Of a stretch of 64,000 nucleotides of DNA, positions 52,649 through 61,483 are shown one piece after another (the first letter of the stretch is position 1; each line of letters starts with the position of its first letter). The translations under genes and the position numbers were made by a program. The DNA is from Dehalococcoidia bacterium UBA2991 (lineage in GTDB: Bacteria > Chloroflexota > Dehalococcoidia > Tepidiformales > Tepidiformaceae). Location: NCBI GenBank assembly GCA_002346645.1, contig DEAD01000012.1, positions 53,430 to 117,429 of the forward strand, read 5' to 3'. Below the pieces are notes generated by a model, which had not been told where the DNA came from, searched no databases, and worked only from the letters and a program-made list of their open reading frames with translations.

Positions 52649-53854
52649 GTGACCCTTCACCTCTACTCTTCACTGGAACGCAAAAAACGGGAGTTTATCC
52701 CCCTCGTTCCTGGCGAAGCACGAATTTATGTCTGTGGAGTCACGCCATACGACGTCACCCATCTAGGACATGCCTTTTCCTACGTAAACTTCGATGTCCT
52801 CAGGCGTTATCTCATGTGGAAGGGATTAAAGGTTCGATACGTACAGAACGTCACGGACATTGATGACGACATGATCATGGTCTCTAAGCGAGAGGGTGGA
52901 CGCCCAATTGCCCAAATAAGAGATGAGAATGACGCCATCTTTCGTGCTGACCTGGACCGCCTCAATGTATTACGACCTACTGTCTACCCCTTCGCAACGG
53001 ACCACATAGACGCAATCATAGAAACTACCAAAAGGCTACTCGCCTTAGGAGCTGCCTACGAGGTGGACGGCGATGTCTTTTTCGAAGCACAGCGGTTTTC
53101 CGACTATGGCCGGCTTAATGGAATCTCTATCCAAGAGCTAGCGAAGCTTGATAACCCCGAATCGAAGCGCGAAGAGAAGAAGCGAGGACCGCTCGACTTC
53201 CTCCTATGGCAGCGCTGCGCTCCCGACGAACCAAGCTGGCCAAGTCCCTGGTGTGACGGTCGTCCCGGATGGAGCATAGAGTGCACTGCCATGTCCCAAA
53301 GCCACCTGGGAGATCAGATCGATATACATGGCGGTGGAAGCGATCTCATTTTTCCACATCATGAAAACGAAATTGCCCAGGCAGAAAGCGCAACTGGTCA
53401 ATCACCCTTCTGCGGATATTGGATGCACAACGGAATGCTCAAGCTAGATGGCGTAAAGATGAGTAAATCCCTTGGAAACCTTGTTTTAGCGCGTAATTTG
53501 ATGGAGCGCTTCGAACCCGACCACCTCCGGCTCTATCTCTTAAGCGAGCATTACCGTAGCGATGCCGATTACCGAGAGGGGTCAATCGAAGGCCTATCGT
53601 CCCGTTATGCCCGTTTAACCAAGGTTTGCGAGGAAGCAGAAGAAGATACTGAAGACTCCGCCCTGTGGAGAGTATTTGAGGAAGCTATGGACGATGATCT
53701 TGATGCGCCAAGAGCACTTGATTTGCTAGACCAAGCTGCCGGCAAAGTACTCAATGGTGGGATCGGAGCAGCAACTTTGCGGCAAGCATTGGCTGTCCTC
53801 GGCTTCGCATTCGCAGATGCACGTGGACCAGCCAGGGGAAGCCTCGAGCCCTAA
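52649..53854 (+). CDS. cysteine ligase, CysS/MshC type without anticodon domain
   Basis: A 401-residue class I synthetase. It has VTPYDVTHLGHA (HIGH motif), KMSKS at 270-274 and the zinc ligands C29, C212, H237 and E241 as in CysRS. It ends soon after the first helical bundle (LAVLGFAFADARG), with no trace of the CysS C-terminal anticodon-binding domain. The TPYD-THLGHA form and GGGSDLIFPHHE are found in MshC (cysteine:glucosaminyl inositol ligase), while HHENEIAQ is CysS-like. GTG start after GGGGG. It may be the cell's CysRS or a mycothiol-type ligase. Confidence 0.72.
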   Translation: MTLHLYSSLERKKREFIPLVPGEARIYVCGVTPYDVTHLGHAFSYVNFDVLRRYLMWKGLKVRYVQNVTDIDDDMIMVSKREGGRPIAQIRDENDAIFRADLDRLNVLRPTVYPFATDHIDAIIETTKRLLALGAAYEVDGDVFFEAQRFSDYGRLNGISIQELAKLDNPESKREEKKRGPLDFLLWQRCAPDEPSWPSPWCDGRPGWSIECTAMSQSHLGDQIDIHGGGSDLIFPHHENEIAQAESATGQSPFCGYWMHNGMLKLDGVKMSKSLGNLVLARNLMERFEPDHLRLYLLSEHYRSDADYREGSIEGLSSRYARLTKVCEEAEEDTEDSALWRVFEEAMDDDLDAPRALDLLDQAAGKVLNGGIGAATLRQALAVLGFAFADARGPARGSLEP

Positions 53855-53869
53855 CCGAAGCGGTAATTC

Positions 53870-55717
53870 CTAGGAGGCATCCCTCTCCTGCCGGTGAATG
53901 CTTAGTCCCAATTCCAGTTCCTCTATCGTAATTTGAGCAAGTTCCAGGGTTTCTTCCGACGGCAGTGCTCCAAGCCACGCACGATGGGCAACCTCCTGAA
54001 CACGAGCAGCTCCCAGGGTTCGCTCAGCCTCTGCCAACTCCTCAGTTACTGCTGATTGCCGTTGAATGAGACGCTCACGCACGATATGCCGGATAAGGTC
54101 CGAAGCTCTTTCACGAGCCTCTGCAGCTGATAGTTGAGGTTCACGGCGGGAGCGCAGTTGCTCCAGGCGAATTGCCACGGGATCCTCTTCCTGGTCTGAG
54201 GATGTATCTAGTTCGTCGTGGATCCAGCGCTGGAGGATTTCTCTCGCGAGGGCATCAGGAAAGAGGTCTACCGGCAGATGACGAAGGTCTGCTCGCAGAA
54301 TTGGATTTTGCAGAAGGGTTGCAAGTAGCGCTTCCTCTACAGGTGCACGGACAGGAGCAACATCAGCTTCTCGTTGACCTTGTGGGCTCCTATTATCGCT
54401 GCGTAGTCGGTCAGCGATGGAACGCTCTGCAATACCAAGACGACGAGCAATACTTTGAATGTGGCCAGACCGCTCGACAGGATTACGAACAGCTAGCAAC
54501 ACTGGACGAAGACGATCGACAATACGACTGGCCTCCAATGGTGAGTCGATGTTGCTACTGGCAATAAGCCGCTCGACAAGAAATCTTGCAAAGGGTGCCG
54601 CATTCTCAACAGCGTTAGCCCATGCATCTGGGGATTCTCGGGCAAGGTCATCGGGGTCCTTTTCCGCAGGGAGCGGTGCTACGCGAAGATCCAAATCCAC
54701 ATTTGAAGTGATCTCTTCCGCGCTTCGCTGAGCTGCTCCCATTGACTCAGGCGAATCGAAATTCAATAGAAGGGAGCCTGCACGCTCCGCAGCAGCCATA
54801 CCTGCGCTATCAGGATCCATAGCCAATACAACACGGGAAGCGAAACGGGTGAGCTTGGCAGCATGTCGCTCAGTGAGCGAAGTACCCATGGTTGCGACTA
54901 AATTACGGAACCCTGCCTGCCAAGGACCAATTACATCTAAATACCCCTCAACAACCACAACCGTTTGACTCTCACGTGCCTTAGGCGCAGCAACATCGAG
55001 GCCATACAGTGTGCGACCTTTATCGAAGATCTCAGTTTGGGGCGAGTTAAGATACTTTGGTTCACCATTCCCAAGGATCCGCCCACCAAGCCCCACATAG
55101 GCACCTCGATCATCGGCGATCGGAATTATGATCCTCCCACGAAAGCGATCGTACGGTGCCCCTCCTGAGTCGCTCTCATGTAGCACTCCAGCAGCAAGAG
55201 CATCATCATCGCTGTAGCCACGGCTAAGCAGATAGTCCCGTAGGAGCCTCCACTCATCGGGGGCCCAGCCCAGTCGAAAAGAACTGATGGTTTCCTGATT
55301 TAGACCACGAGTTTCTGCCAGATATGACCGAGCATCTGCCCCATCCTCGCTGGCCAGTTGCTGCTCGTAGAAGTCAACAGCAGCGGAAACGATTCCACTT
55401 AGGCGCTCCGAACGAGTCCGCTGTTCAGCGGCACGTGCTGAAAGCTCTACGCCTGCTTCATCTGCAAGAAGGCGTAGAGCCTCTCGAAAGTCAACGTTTT
55501 CCCGCTTCTGGACAAAAGCGAATACATCCCCTCCTTCACCACAACTTCCAAAGCACCGCCAAGTTCCACGATCAGTAAAAAGGTAAAAGGAAGGGGTCTT
55601 TTCAGTATGAAAAGGACAAAGCGCACGAAAGTTCCGCCCGGCTTTCTGCAGCTTAACGGAGCGACCGATGTACTCGGCCGGATCAATGCGCCGCTTAATC
55701 TCCGTGACGGCGTCCAC
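53870..55717 (-). CDS. dnaG: DNA primase
   Basis: A 615-residue bacterial primase. The zinc ribbon is C34-H37 (LCPFHTEKTPSF) with C55 and C59 in WRCFGSCGEGG, a C-X3-C spacing one residue wider than the classic form. The TOPRIM domain has VVVVEGYLDV and LAMDPDSAG. The C-terminal third would bind DnaB and is weakly conserved. GTG start with TAGGA upstream. It follows a membrane protein by 12 bases and shares the ppdK-dgt-dnaG neighbourhood known from Dehalococcoidia. It primes lagging-strand synthesis. Confidence 0.95.
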   Translation of the reverse strand: MDAVTEIKRRIDPAEYIGRSVKLQKAGRNFRALCPFHTEKTPSFYLFTDRGTWRCFGSCGEGGDVFAFVQKRENVDFREALRLLADEAGVELSARAAEQRTRSERLSGIVSAAVDFYEQQLASEDGADARSYLAETRGLNQETISSFRLGWAPDEWRLLRDYLLSRGYSDDDALAAGVLHESDSGGAPYDRFRGRIIIPIADDRGAYVGLGGRILGNGEPKYLNSPQTEIFDKGRTLYGLDVAAPKARESQTVVVVEGYLDVIGPWQAGFRNLVATMGTSLTERHAAKLTRFASRVVLAMDPDSAGMAAAERAGSLLLNFDSPESMGAAQRSAEEITSNVDLDLRVAPLPAEKDPDDLARESPDAWANAVENAAPFARFLVERLIASSNIDSPLEASRIVDRLRPVLLAVRNPVERSGHIQSIARRLGIAERSIADRLRSDNRSPQGQREADVAPVRAPVEEALLATLLQNPILRADLRHLPVDLFPDALAREILQRWIHDELDTSSDQEEDPVAIRLEQLRSRREPQLSAAEARERASDLIRHIVRERLIQRQSAVTEELAEAERTLGAARVQEVAHRAWLGALPSEETLELAQITIEELELGLSIHRQERDAS

Positions 55718-55729
55718 ACTGAAATCCTA

Positions 55730-57454
55730 CTACCCCTGTGGCTCCTCTGGCTCGTCCGGCTCTATGGGACCATTGTTGGTAGGTGGATTATTGCCTGATG
55801 TCTGCCCATCGGGAGGTACATCAGCAACATTAGGATTGGGAACAGTTGCGGTGGCTACATTGGCCCCATCTATAAAGAGGGTGACCCTAATCGCCTCACC
55901 TGTACGTGGAGCAACTATCCCATCAATCGTGGTTGACTCTCCCTGTGAGATGGAAAGTGGCGAGATTACACGTTCCAGAGTTTCTCCTGGAACACTCACT
56001 ATTAGACGTGCGTCATTAGTTGTAAGAGTCGCCCCATCATTCTGAATAGTGATAGACAGTACGCCTTCATTTGCACCTGCCGAGAGCGACAGGATCGCTC
56101 CCTCCGGCGGAGGAACTATTATGAATTCAGTAACGTTGTTGTCTTCGTTTGACTCAGCAATAGCGTCATCAGGGTCGATCGTCACCGTGACAACCGTCTG
56201 CTCTCCAATAGGCGGATCTATCGCAAAGTTAACAGCAGCAGAGCCATTCGGTTCGACAGCGATATCTAGGATCTGTTCCGAGGGGTTGGCTGGCACCTGC
56301 TCTACACGAACAACTATCACTCCTTCGAAGGGGCTGGTGGAAGCGTTTGTCAAAGTAATGCGGAGTATCGAACCACCCTCAAGTGACACAGCGTTAGTGG
56401 CTATGAAGTCAGGTGCATTCGGAACTGGTGCAGGAGTTGGAGATGGTGTTGGAGATGGTGTCACCGTGGCATCAGGGTTACCGGTTGGCGGAGAAGTCGG
56501 TGTGCTGTCAGGAAGCGGAGGAGGTTCGACTATTGGCACATCAGCGAGTGCCTCTGGTGCAATATCGACGGCGCTGAAACGAACCCACAGGCCACCGCCA
56601 TTAGCAATCTGAAGCCATTGTTGATCCCCTGTGCGCCCAATTACTGTGACCACTTGCCCTGGCTCCAGAGTGCCAGCCTGATTGTGACCTTCATCAGGAC
56701 CAAGACGCATGCTAGCCACAGCCACAATTGAAGCGACCACATCAGGTTCTGGAGTTGCCACGGTAGGTGGCACTACAACGATCTGAATGGCATCTGAAAT
56801 GACTTGCTGACCCGAAGCAGTGTAGGCCCGCACAACAAGATCATAGGCACCTGCCGCATCAAAGCTCGCAGTAAGCACAGAAGCATAGGTGTGCTTCCCA
56901 GTCTTTCGAACGGTGAATTCCTGGTCCGTAATTATTCCAGTTACGAAGAGTTCAAACCGAACAATATCCTCACCCGCCACAACACTGACGATGACAGTTA
57001 ACTCCTCGTTCTGGGTGATTCGCGCACCTGGAGTGGGCGATTCAATGCGGGCCACCGCTTCGACAGCAGGGGGCAAGGGTTCTGCGGGATTATCGCCACC
57101 CTCATTAAGCACTTGAAAGAGAAGGAAAATAAGAATGCCGCCAATTACAAGAGTTGCGAGCGTAAAGAAGTAGATGGCTGCTGTACGACCGGCGGGGCGC
57201 TGCGTTGCACCGTAGTAGCCAGCTCCAGGACCATCGCGGCCATATGTACGCAGATCACGCGTGTCGCGGCGTAAGTGCTGTAACTCCCAGGGATCTACCG
57301 CCCGGCGGGATGTCTCCGGTGGAACACCAATCACGGCCCCTCTGGCATCTCGGCCTGGATCTGACGGTGCATCCCCTGGCAAGGGGGACGACGGAGTTGC
57401 ACCCCCAATGAGGGGCTCTTCTTCAGGAGGACCCGGATGGTCCTGTTCACTCAC
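55730..57454 (-). CDS. membrane-anchored protein with SH3-like and CARDB domains
   Basis: A 574-residue protein with an acidic, proline-rich cytoplasmic start of about 95 residues and one helix (AAIYFFTLATLVIGGILIFL). A first Ig-like domain is followed by a bacterial SH3 domain around MRLGPDEGHNQAGTLEPGQ to WVRFSAVDI, a PTPSPTPAP linker, and one or two CARDB-like beta domains (e.g. IDPDDAIAESNEDNNVTEF). It probably acts at the cell surface or binds the wall. The GTG start follows a modest GAAGG. It lies between dgt and dnaG, an odd context for a surface protein. Confidence 0.8.
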   Translation of the reverse strand: MSEQDHPGPPEEEPLIGGATPSSPLPGDAPSDPGRDARGAVIGVPPETSRRAVDPWELQHLRRDTRDLRTYGRDGPGAGYYGATQRPAGRTAAIYFFTLATLVIGGILIFLLFQVLNEGGDNPAEPLPPAVEAVARIESPTPGARITQNEELTVIVSVVAGEDIVRFELFVTGIITDQEFTVRKTGKHTYASVLTASFDAAGAYDLVVRAYTASGQQVISDAIQIVVVPPTVATPEPDVVASIVAVASMRLGPDEGHNQAGTLEPGQVVTVIGRTGDQQWLQIANGGGLWVRFSAVDIAPEALADVPIVEPPPLPDSTPTSPPTGNPDATVTPSPTPSPTPAPVPNAPDFIATNAVSLEGGSILRITLTNASTSPFEGVIVVRVEQVPANPSEQILDIAVEPNGSAAVNFAIDPPIGEQTVVTVTIDPDDAIAESNEDNNVTEFIIVPPPEGAILSLSAGANEGVLSITIQNDGATLTTNDARLIVSVPGETLERVISPLSISQGESTTIDGIVAPRTGEAIRVTLFIDGANVATATVPNPNVADVPPDGQTSGNNPPTNNGPIEPDEPEEPQG

Positions 57455-57523
57455 AAGAGATGCGCCTTCGCCACCACAACCTCAGTATCCCATTCCGTTC
57501 GCAGAAGGCAATCCGGTTAGTCA

Positions 57524-58588
57524 TTAAAACTGCCATTCTTTGGCTTCCTTACAACCAAGTGCCGCAGCTAAACGAATCGCGTAACGATCTGTCATCCCAC
57601 TCACAAAGTCTGCAGCGCGACGTGGCAAGGCATCACTAGCAAGGGAATAGCCCGACGAGATGGAATCGGGGTTATTAACCGCATTTGCAAAAAGGAAGTG
57701 CACGATGGCCTTAGCGTTTTCTACTTCAACTCTGCGTTCGGCAAGCAGATAAACCTGTTGAAACATAAATTCTCGTAATTCATTGACGGCCTCATGGACC
57801 TTGGCACTCAACGTAATCCCCGGTTGAGAACCGTCATTCTGATGAACCTGTCCAGTTACAGCCCAACTTGACTCAACCACATCGGTAACAAGTACCTCAA
57901 GCCTTTCGCTGTGGGAGGCCCCAAGTACACGGCGGGCGACCAAGGGCAAATCGTTCTCTCCAATAATGTCGGCTCGAATTGCATCCTGTACATCGTGATT
58001 AAGGTAGGCAAGAGCATCAGCAATCTTAACTACCTGGCCTTCAAGCGTCTCAGGAACACCCCATCCTTCTGCCAAAACATCCTCACGTACCTTGCTGGAC
58101 TTGCGCACCCCATCAAGCACAGCATGCGTCAGGTTAAGACCACGCCCGTCATTCTCCAGTTTGTCCAGGACACGTTCTGACTGATAGTTGTGACGGAAGC
58201 CTTCAGGCAGACACTCAGCAATTGCTTCCTCTCCTGCATGACCAAACGGCCCATGCCCAATGTCGTGCCCCAGTGCAATAGCTTCAGCAAGATCCTCATT
58301 GAGGCGTAACGCGCGAGTGATAGTGCGGCCAACTTGAGCCACTTCAAAGGTATGTGTAAGACGCGTAACAAAATGGTCCTGTTGAGGAGCAATGAAAACC
58401 TGCGTCTTATGCTTAAGACGACGGAATGCCTTGGTATGGATAATTCGGTCCCGGTCTCGCTGAAAAGCGGCCCGAACGGAAGATGGCTCTTCTTCGCGGG
58501 AACGAACGGCTTTTGATGATCGCGCAGCAAACGGACTTAATCTCTCTTCATCCTCTTCAATACGTTGCCGCACAAGGTGAAGGTTCAC
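57524..58588 (-). CDS. dgt: deoxyguanosinetriphosphate triphosphohydrolase-like protein
   Basis: About 354 residues of the dGTPase HD family, which splits dNTPs to nucleoside and triphosphate. The HD ligands are in TRLTHTFEVAQVGR, LGHDIGHGPFGHAGE and LAYLNHDVQDA. The start of RDRDRIIHTKAFRRLKHKTQ is family-specific. The GTG at 58588, with AAGGAGG upstream, is preferred to the TTG six codons earlier that overlies that site. It is followed by the surface protein and dnaG, and preceded by ppdK. Confidence 0.92.
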   Translation of the reverse strand: MNLHLVRQRIEEDEERLSPFAARSSKAVRSREEEPSSVRAAFQRDRDRIIHTKAFRRLKHKTQVFIAPQQDHFVTRLTHTFEVAQVGRTITRALRLNEDLAEAIALGHDIGHGPFGHAGEEAIAECLPEGFRHNYQSERVLDKLENDGRGLNLTHAVLDGVRKSSKVREDVLAEGWGVPETLEGQVVKIADALAYLNHDVQDAIRADIIGENDLPLVARRVLGASHSERLEVLVTDVVESSWAVTGQVHQNDGSQPGITLSAKVHEAVNELREFMFQQVYLLAERRVEVENAKAIVHFLFANAVNNPDSISSGYSLASDALPRRAADFVSGMTDRYAIRLAAALGCKEAKEWQF

Positions 58589-58615
58589 ATTCCCCTCCTT
58601 GGCCAAGCGCCCTAA

Positions 58616-61345
58616 TTAACTTCCCTCAAAAAGGGCAGCTTGCGCGGCAGCTAGGCGAGCGGCAAGCACGCGATAGGGGGAACAAGACACATAATCCAGA
58701 CCTACATCGTGACCAAAGGCAATCGAAGAGGGATCGCCCCCATGCTCACCACAGATTCCGAGCTTCAGATCAGGCTTTACGCTACGCCCTCGGTCAATAC
58801 CAAGACGCATTAGCTCTCCAACACCTTCGCGATCGAGCTCAACAAAGGGATCTTTCTCCAATACTTTCTGAGTGATGTAGTCGGGAAGAAAACGTCCAGC
58901 ATCATCCCGGGATAACCCAAAGGTGGTCTGCGTTAGATCATTTGTACCGAAGGAGAAAAAGTCAGCATGTGCTGCAATTTCTGCGGCTGTCATGCATGCT
59001 CGCGGCAGTTCAATCATTGTACCAATCGTGTATTCAAGCTCACTCCCATGCTCGCTAATTACACGCTGTGCCACTGTTGCAACCCGCTCCCGCAGACGTG
59101 CTAATTCTTGGGCGGTTCCCACCAATGGAATCATTATCTCTGGTCTTACATCAACGCCTCGTGCACCAAGATTGCAGGCAGCTTCAACAAGAGCCTGTGT
59201 CTGAACCTCATATATCTCGGGGTAAGTGATAGCCAACCGAACTCCACGGTGACCAAGCATGGGATTGAATTCTTGAAGGGCCTGTACTCGTTGAGAAACG
59301 CGCCCTGGCTCGACATCCAGGCTCTTGGCCACCCGTTCAATCTCCTCATTACCGTGAGGGAGGAATTCGTGTAATGGTGGATCAAGGAGGCGAATTGTGA
59401 CTGGCAAGCCCTCCATTGCCTGAAGAATGCCTTCAAAGTCTTGTCGCTGCATCGGGAGGATGCGCTTTAATGCCTCCCGGCGACCGGTCTCATTCTCAGC
59501 CAGGATCATCTGCCGTACAGCGAGAATTCGATCCTCTCCAAAGAACATATGCTCGGTGCGACAAAGCCCAATTCCCTCAGCACCAAATTCTCGAGCCTTC
59601 GAGGCATCCTCGGGTGTGTCAGCATTAGCGCGAACTCCAAGGCGGCGAGCACCGTCAGCCCAAGTCATCAGGAGAGTGAGGTCTTCGGGCAGCTCTGGAT
59701 CAGCAAGAGCTACCGCTCCGAGCATGACTTCACCAGTGGTACCATTTAGCGAAATGGTCTCGCCACGATGGACAGTGCGGACCCCACTTTCAGTCTCAAT
59801 CCGAAAGACACCACTCGCGTAATCAATCTCTAGATCACCACAACCAGCAACACAACATTTACCCCATCCGCGGGCAACAACAGCGGCATGCGAAGTCATC
59901 CCGCCACGAGCCGTAAGAATACCTTGGGCAGCTAGCATGCCTTGAATATCCTCGGGACTAGTCTCCACGCGCACGAGGATGACATCCTCACCTGTCTCAG
60001 CCTGTTCAGCTGCCTCCTCCGCTGAAAAAACCACCTTGCCCACAGCTGCTCCAGGGGAGGCAGGCAGACCCGTGGTGATTACATCCTTAGCGGCACCCTC
60101 AGCAAAGACGCTATGAAGTAATTCGGAGATCTGTTCAGGGTCCTGGCGACGGAGTGCTTCTTCTCGGTCGATAAGACCTTGTTCCACAAGGTCCACAGCC
60201 ACCCTGACCATAGCAGGGCCAGTGCGCTTTCCGTTGCGCGTCTGGAGAACCCAAAGTTTTCCCCGCTGAACCGTAAACTCAATATCTTGCATATCTTGGA
60301 AATGGTTCTCAAGAAGCTGAGCGGCAGTGACAAGTTCACCGTAAACAGCCGGCTGAACTTCCTCCATTGAGGGTGGTCCATCGTCAGCACGCTCAACTGC
60401 TCGGATGGGTTGAGGAGTCCGCACTCCCGCTACCACATCCTCACCCTGCGCATTGATTAGAAACTCACCGAAGAGCCCGCTTGCTCCGGTCTTGGGGTTG
60501 CGAGTGAATGCGACCCCCGTAGCGCAATCATCACCTAGATTGCCAAAGACCATCGCCTGCACATTGACAGCAGTACCCCACTCGCTTGGATAGCCGTTGA
60601 GGTCTCGATAGATAATGGCTCTGGGACTCTCCCATGACTCGAAGACTGCTCCGATAGCAGCCCAGAGCTGTTCCCAGGGGTCATCTGGGAACTCAATGCC
60701 AAGCTTGCCCAGAATTTCAGCCTTGTACTCAGCCACAACTTCACGAAGGGCGTCAGCAGAAAGGTCAGTATCCTCCTGTACTCCAAAAGCCTCTTTCTTC
60801 CGCTCAAGAATAGCCTCAAACGGATCCTCATCCAGGTCTGACTCCCGTTTCAAACCGAGGACGACATCACCGTACATAGCAACAAAGCGCCGGTAGGAGT
60901 CATAGGCGAACCGCTCATCGCCCGAGCTGTCGGCTAGACCTTGAACTGTTTCATCATTGAGGCCGAGGTTAAGGACAGTGTCCATCATGCCAGGCATCGA
61001 TACGCGAGCCCCAGAGCGAACAGAGACAAGGAGAGGATTGGAAGCATCCCCAAACCGGGCACCTACTATCGACTCCACATGGGAGATCCCAGCTCGAACC
61101 TGCTCTTCTAAAAGATCGGGATAACGCCTTCCATTTGCATAGAAGGCGCTGCAAACCTCTGTAGTGATCGTGAGACCAGGTGGAACAGGAATACCTAGGC
61201 TGCTCATTTCGGAGAGCCCAGCTCCTTTTCCTCCTAGTAGCTCCCGCATGCCGGCACCACCCTCAGCACGTCCGTCGCCAAAGAGATATACCAACTTTGT
61301 GGAATGTTCAGTGCTCGATTCCGGGCTAGCGCTCAGGCTGGTCAT
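58616..61345 (-). CDS. ppdK: pyruvate, phosphate dikinase
   Basis: A 909-residue enzyme interconverting pyruvate + ATP + phosphate and PEP + AMP + pyrophosphate. The ATP-grasp start has YLFGDGRAEGG, LLGGKGAGLSEMSSLG. The phosphohistidine is in ARGGMTSHAAVVARGWGKCCVAG. The C-terminal PEP barrel has GLCRTEHMF and LGICGEHGGDPSS. All three parts are complete and of normal length. GGAGGACC before the ATG. It is the first gene of the ppdK-dgt-surface protein-dnaG run. Confidence 0.97.
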   Translation of the reverse strand: MTSLSASPESSTEHSTKLVYLFGDGRAEGGAGMRELLGGKGAGLSEMSSLGIPVPPGLTITTEVCSAFYANGRRYPDLLEEQVRAGISHVESIVGARFGDASNPLLVSVRSGARVSMPGMMDTVLNLGLNDETVQGLADSSGDERFAYDSYRRFVAMYGDVVLGLKRESDLDEDPFEAILERKKEAFGVQEDTDLSADALREVVAEYKAEILGKLGIEFPDDPWEQLWAAIGAVFESWESPRAIIYRDLNGYPSEWGTAVNVQAMVFGNLGDDCATGVAFTRNPKTGASGLFGEFLINAQGEDVVAGVRTPQPIRAVERADDGPPSMEEVQPAVYGELVTAAQLLENHFQDMQDIEFTVQRGKLWVLQTRNGKRTGPAMVRVAVDLVEQGLIDREEALRRQDPEQISELLHSVFAEGAAKDVITTGLPASPGAAVGKVVFSAEEAAEQAETGEDVILVRVETSPEDIQGMLAAQGILTARGGMTSHAAVVARGWGKCCVAGCGDLEIDYASGVFRIETESGVRTVHRGETISLNGTTGEVMLGAVALADPELPEDLTLLMTWADGARRLGVRANADTPEDASKAREFGAEGIGLCRTEHMFFGEDRILAVRQMILAENETGRREALKRILPMQRQDFEGILQAMEGLPVTIRLLDPPLHEFLPHGNEEIERVAKSLDVEPGRVSQRVQALQEFNPMLGHRGVRLAITYPEIYEVQTQALVEAACNLGARGVDVRPEIMIPLVGTAQELARLRERVATVAQRVISEHGSELEYTIGTMIELPRACMTAAEIAAHADFFSFGTNDLTQTTFGLSRDDAGRFLPDYITQKVLEKDPFVELDREGVGELMRLGIDRGRSVKPDLKLGICGEHGGDPSSIAFGHDVGLDYVSCSPYRVLAARLAAAQAALFEGS

Positions 61346-61445
61346 AGGGGGTCCTCCGGATGTGTCCGAACCGCGGATCTATGCGGTACCGGGAGATTAT
61401 CCCGAAGGGGACACCCAGACCAGAGGAAACTCGACAGAAAGGACC

Positions 61446-61483
61446 AGATCTCCTTCAACATTACCTTCCAGCAGGCGAGATCT
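61446..61483. terminator. weak inverted repeat after glmS
   Basis: AGATCTC at 61446-61452 pairs with GAGATCT at 61477-61483, touching the glmS stop. The loop is 24 bases. It may end the glmS transcript. The rest of 61346-61445 shows a short CGGGA/TCCCG hairpin at 61390-61404 and nothing else. Confidence 0.3.

Noticed and set aside
56049..56612. A 187-codon plus-strand frame opposite the CARDB protein
   Set aside because: It is low-complexity antisense of the beta-domain and linker repeats and has no ribosome-binding site.
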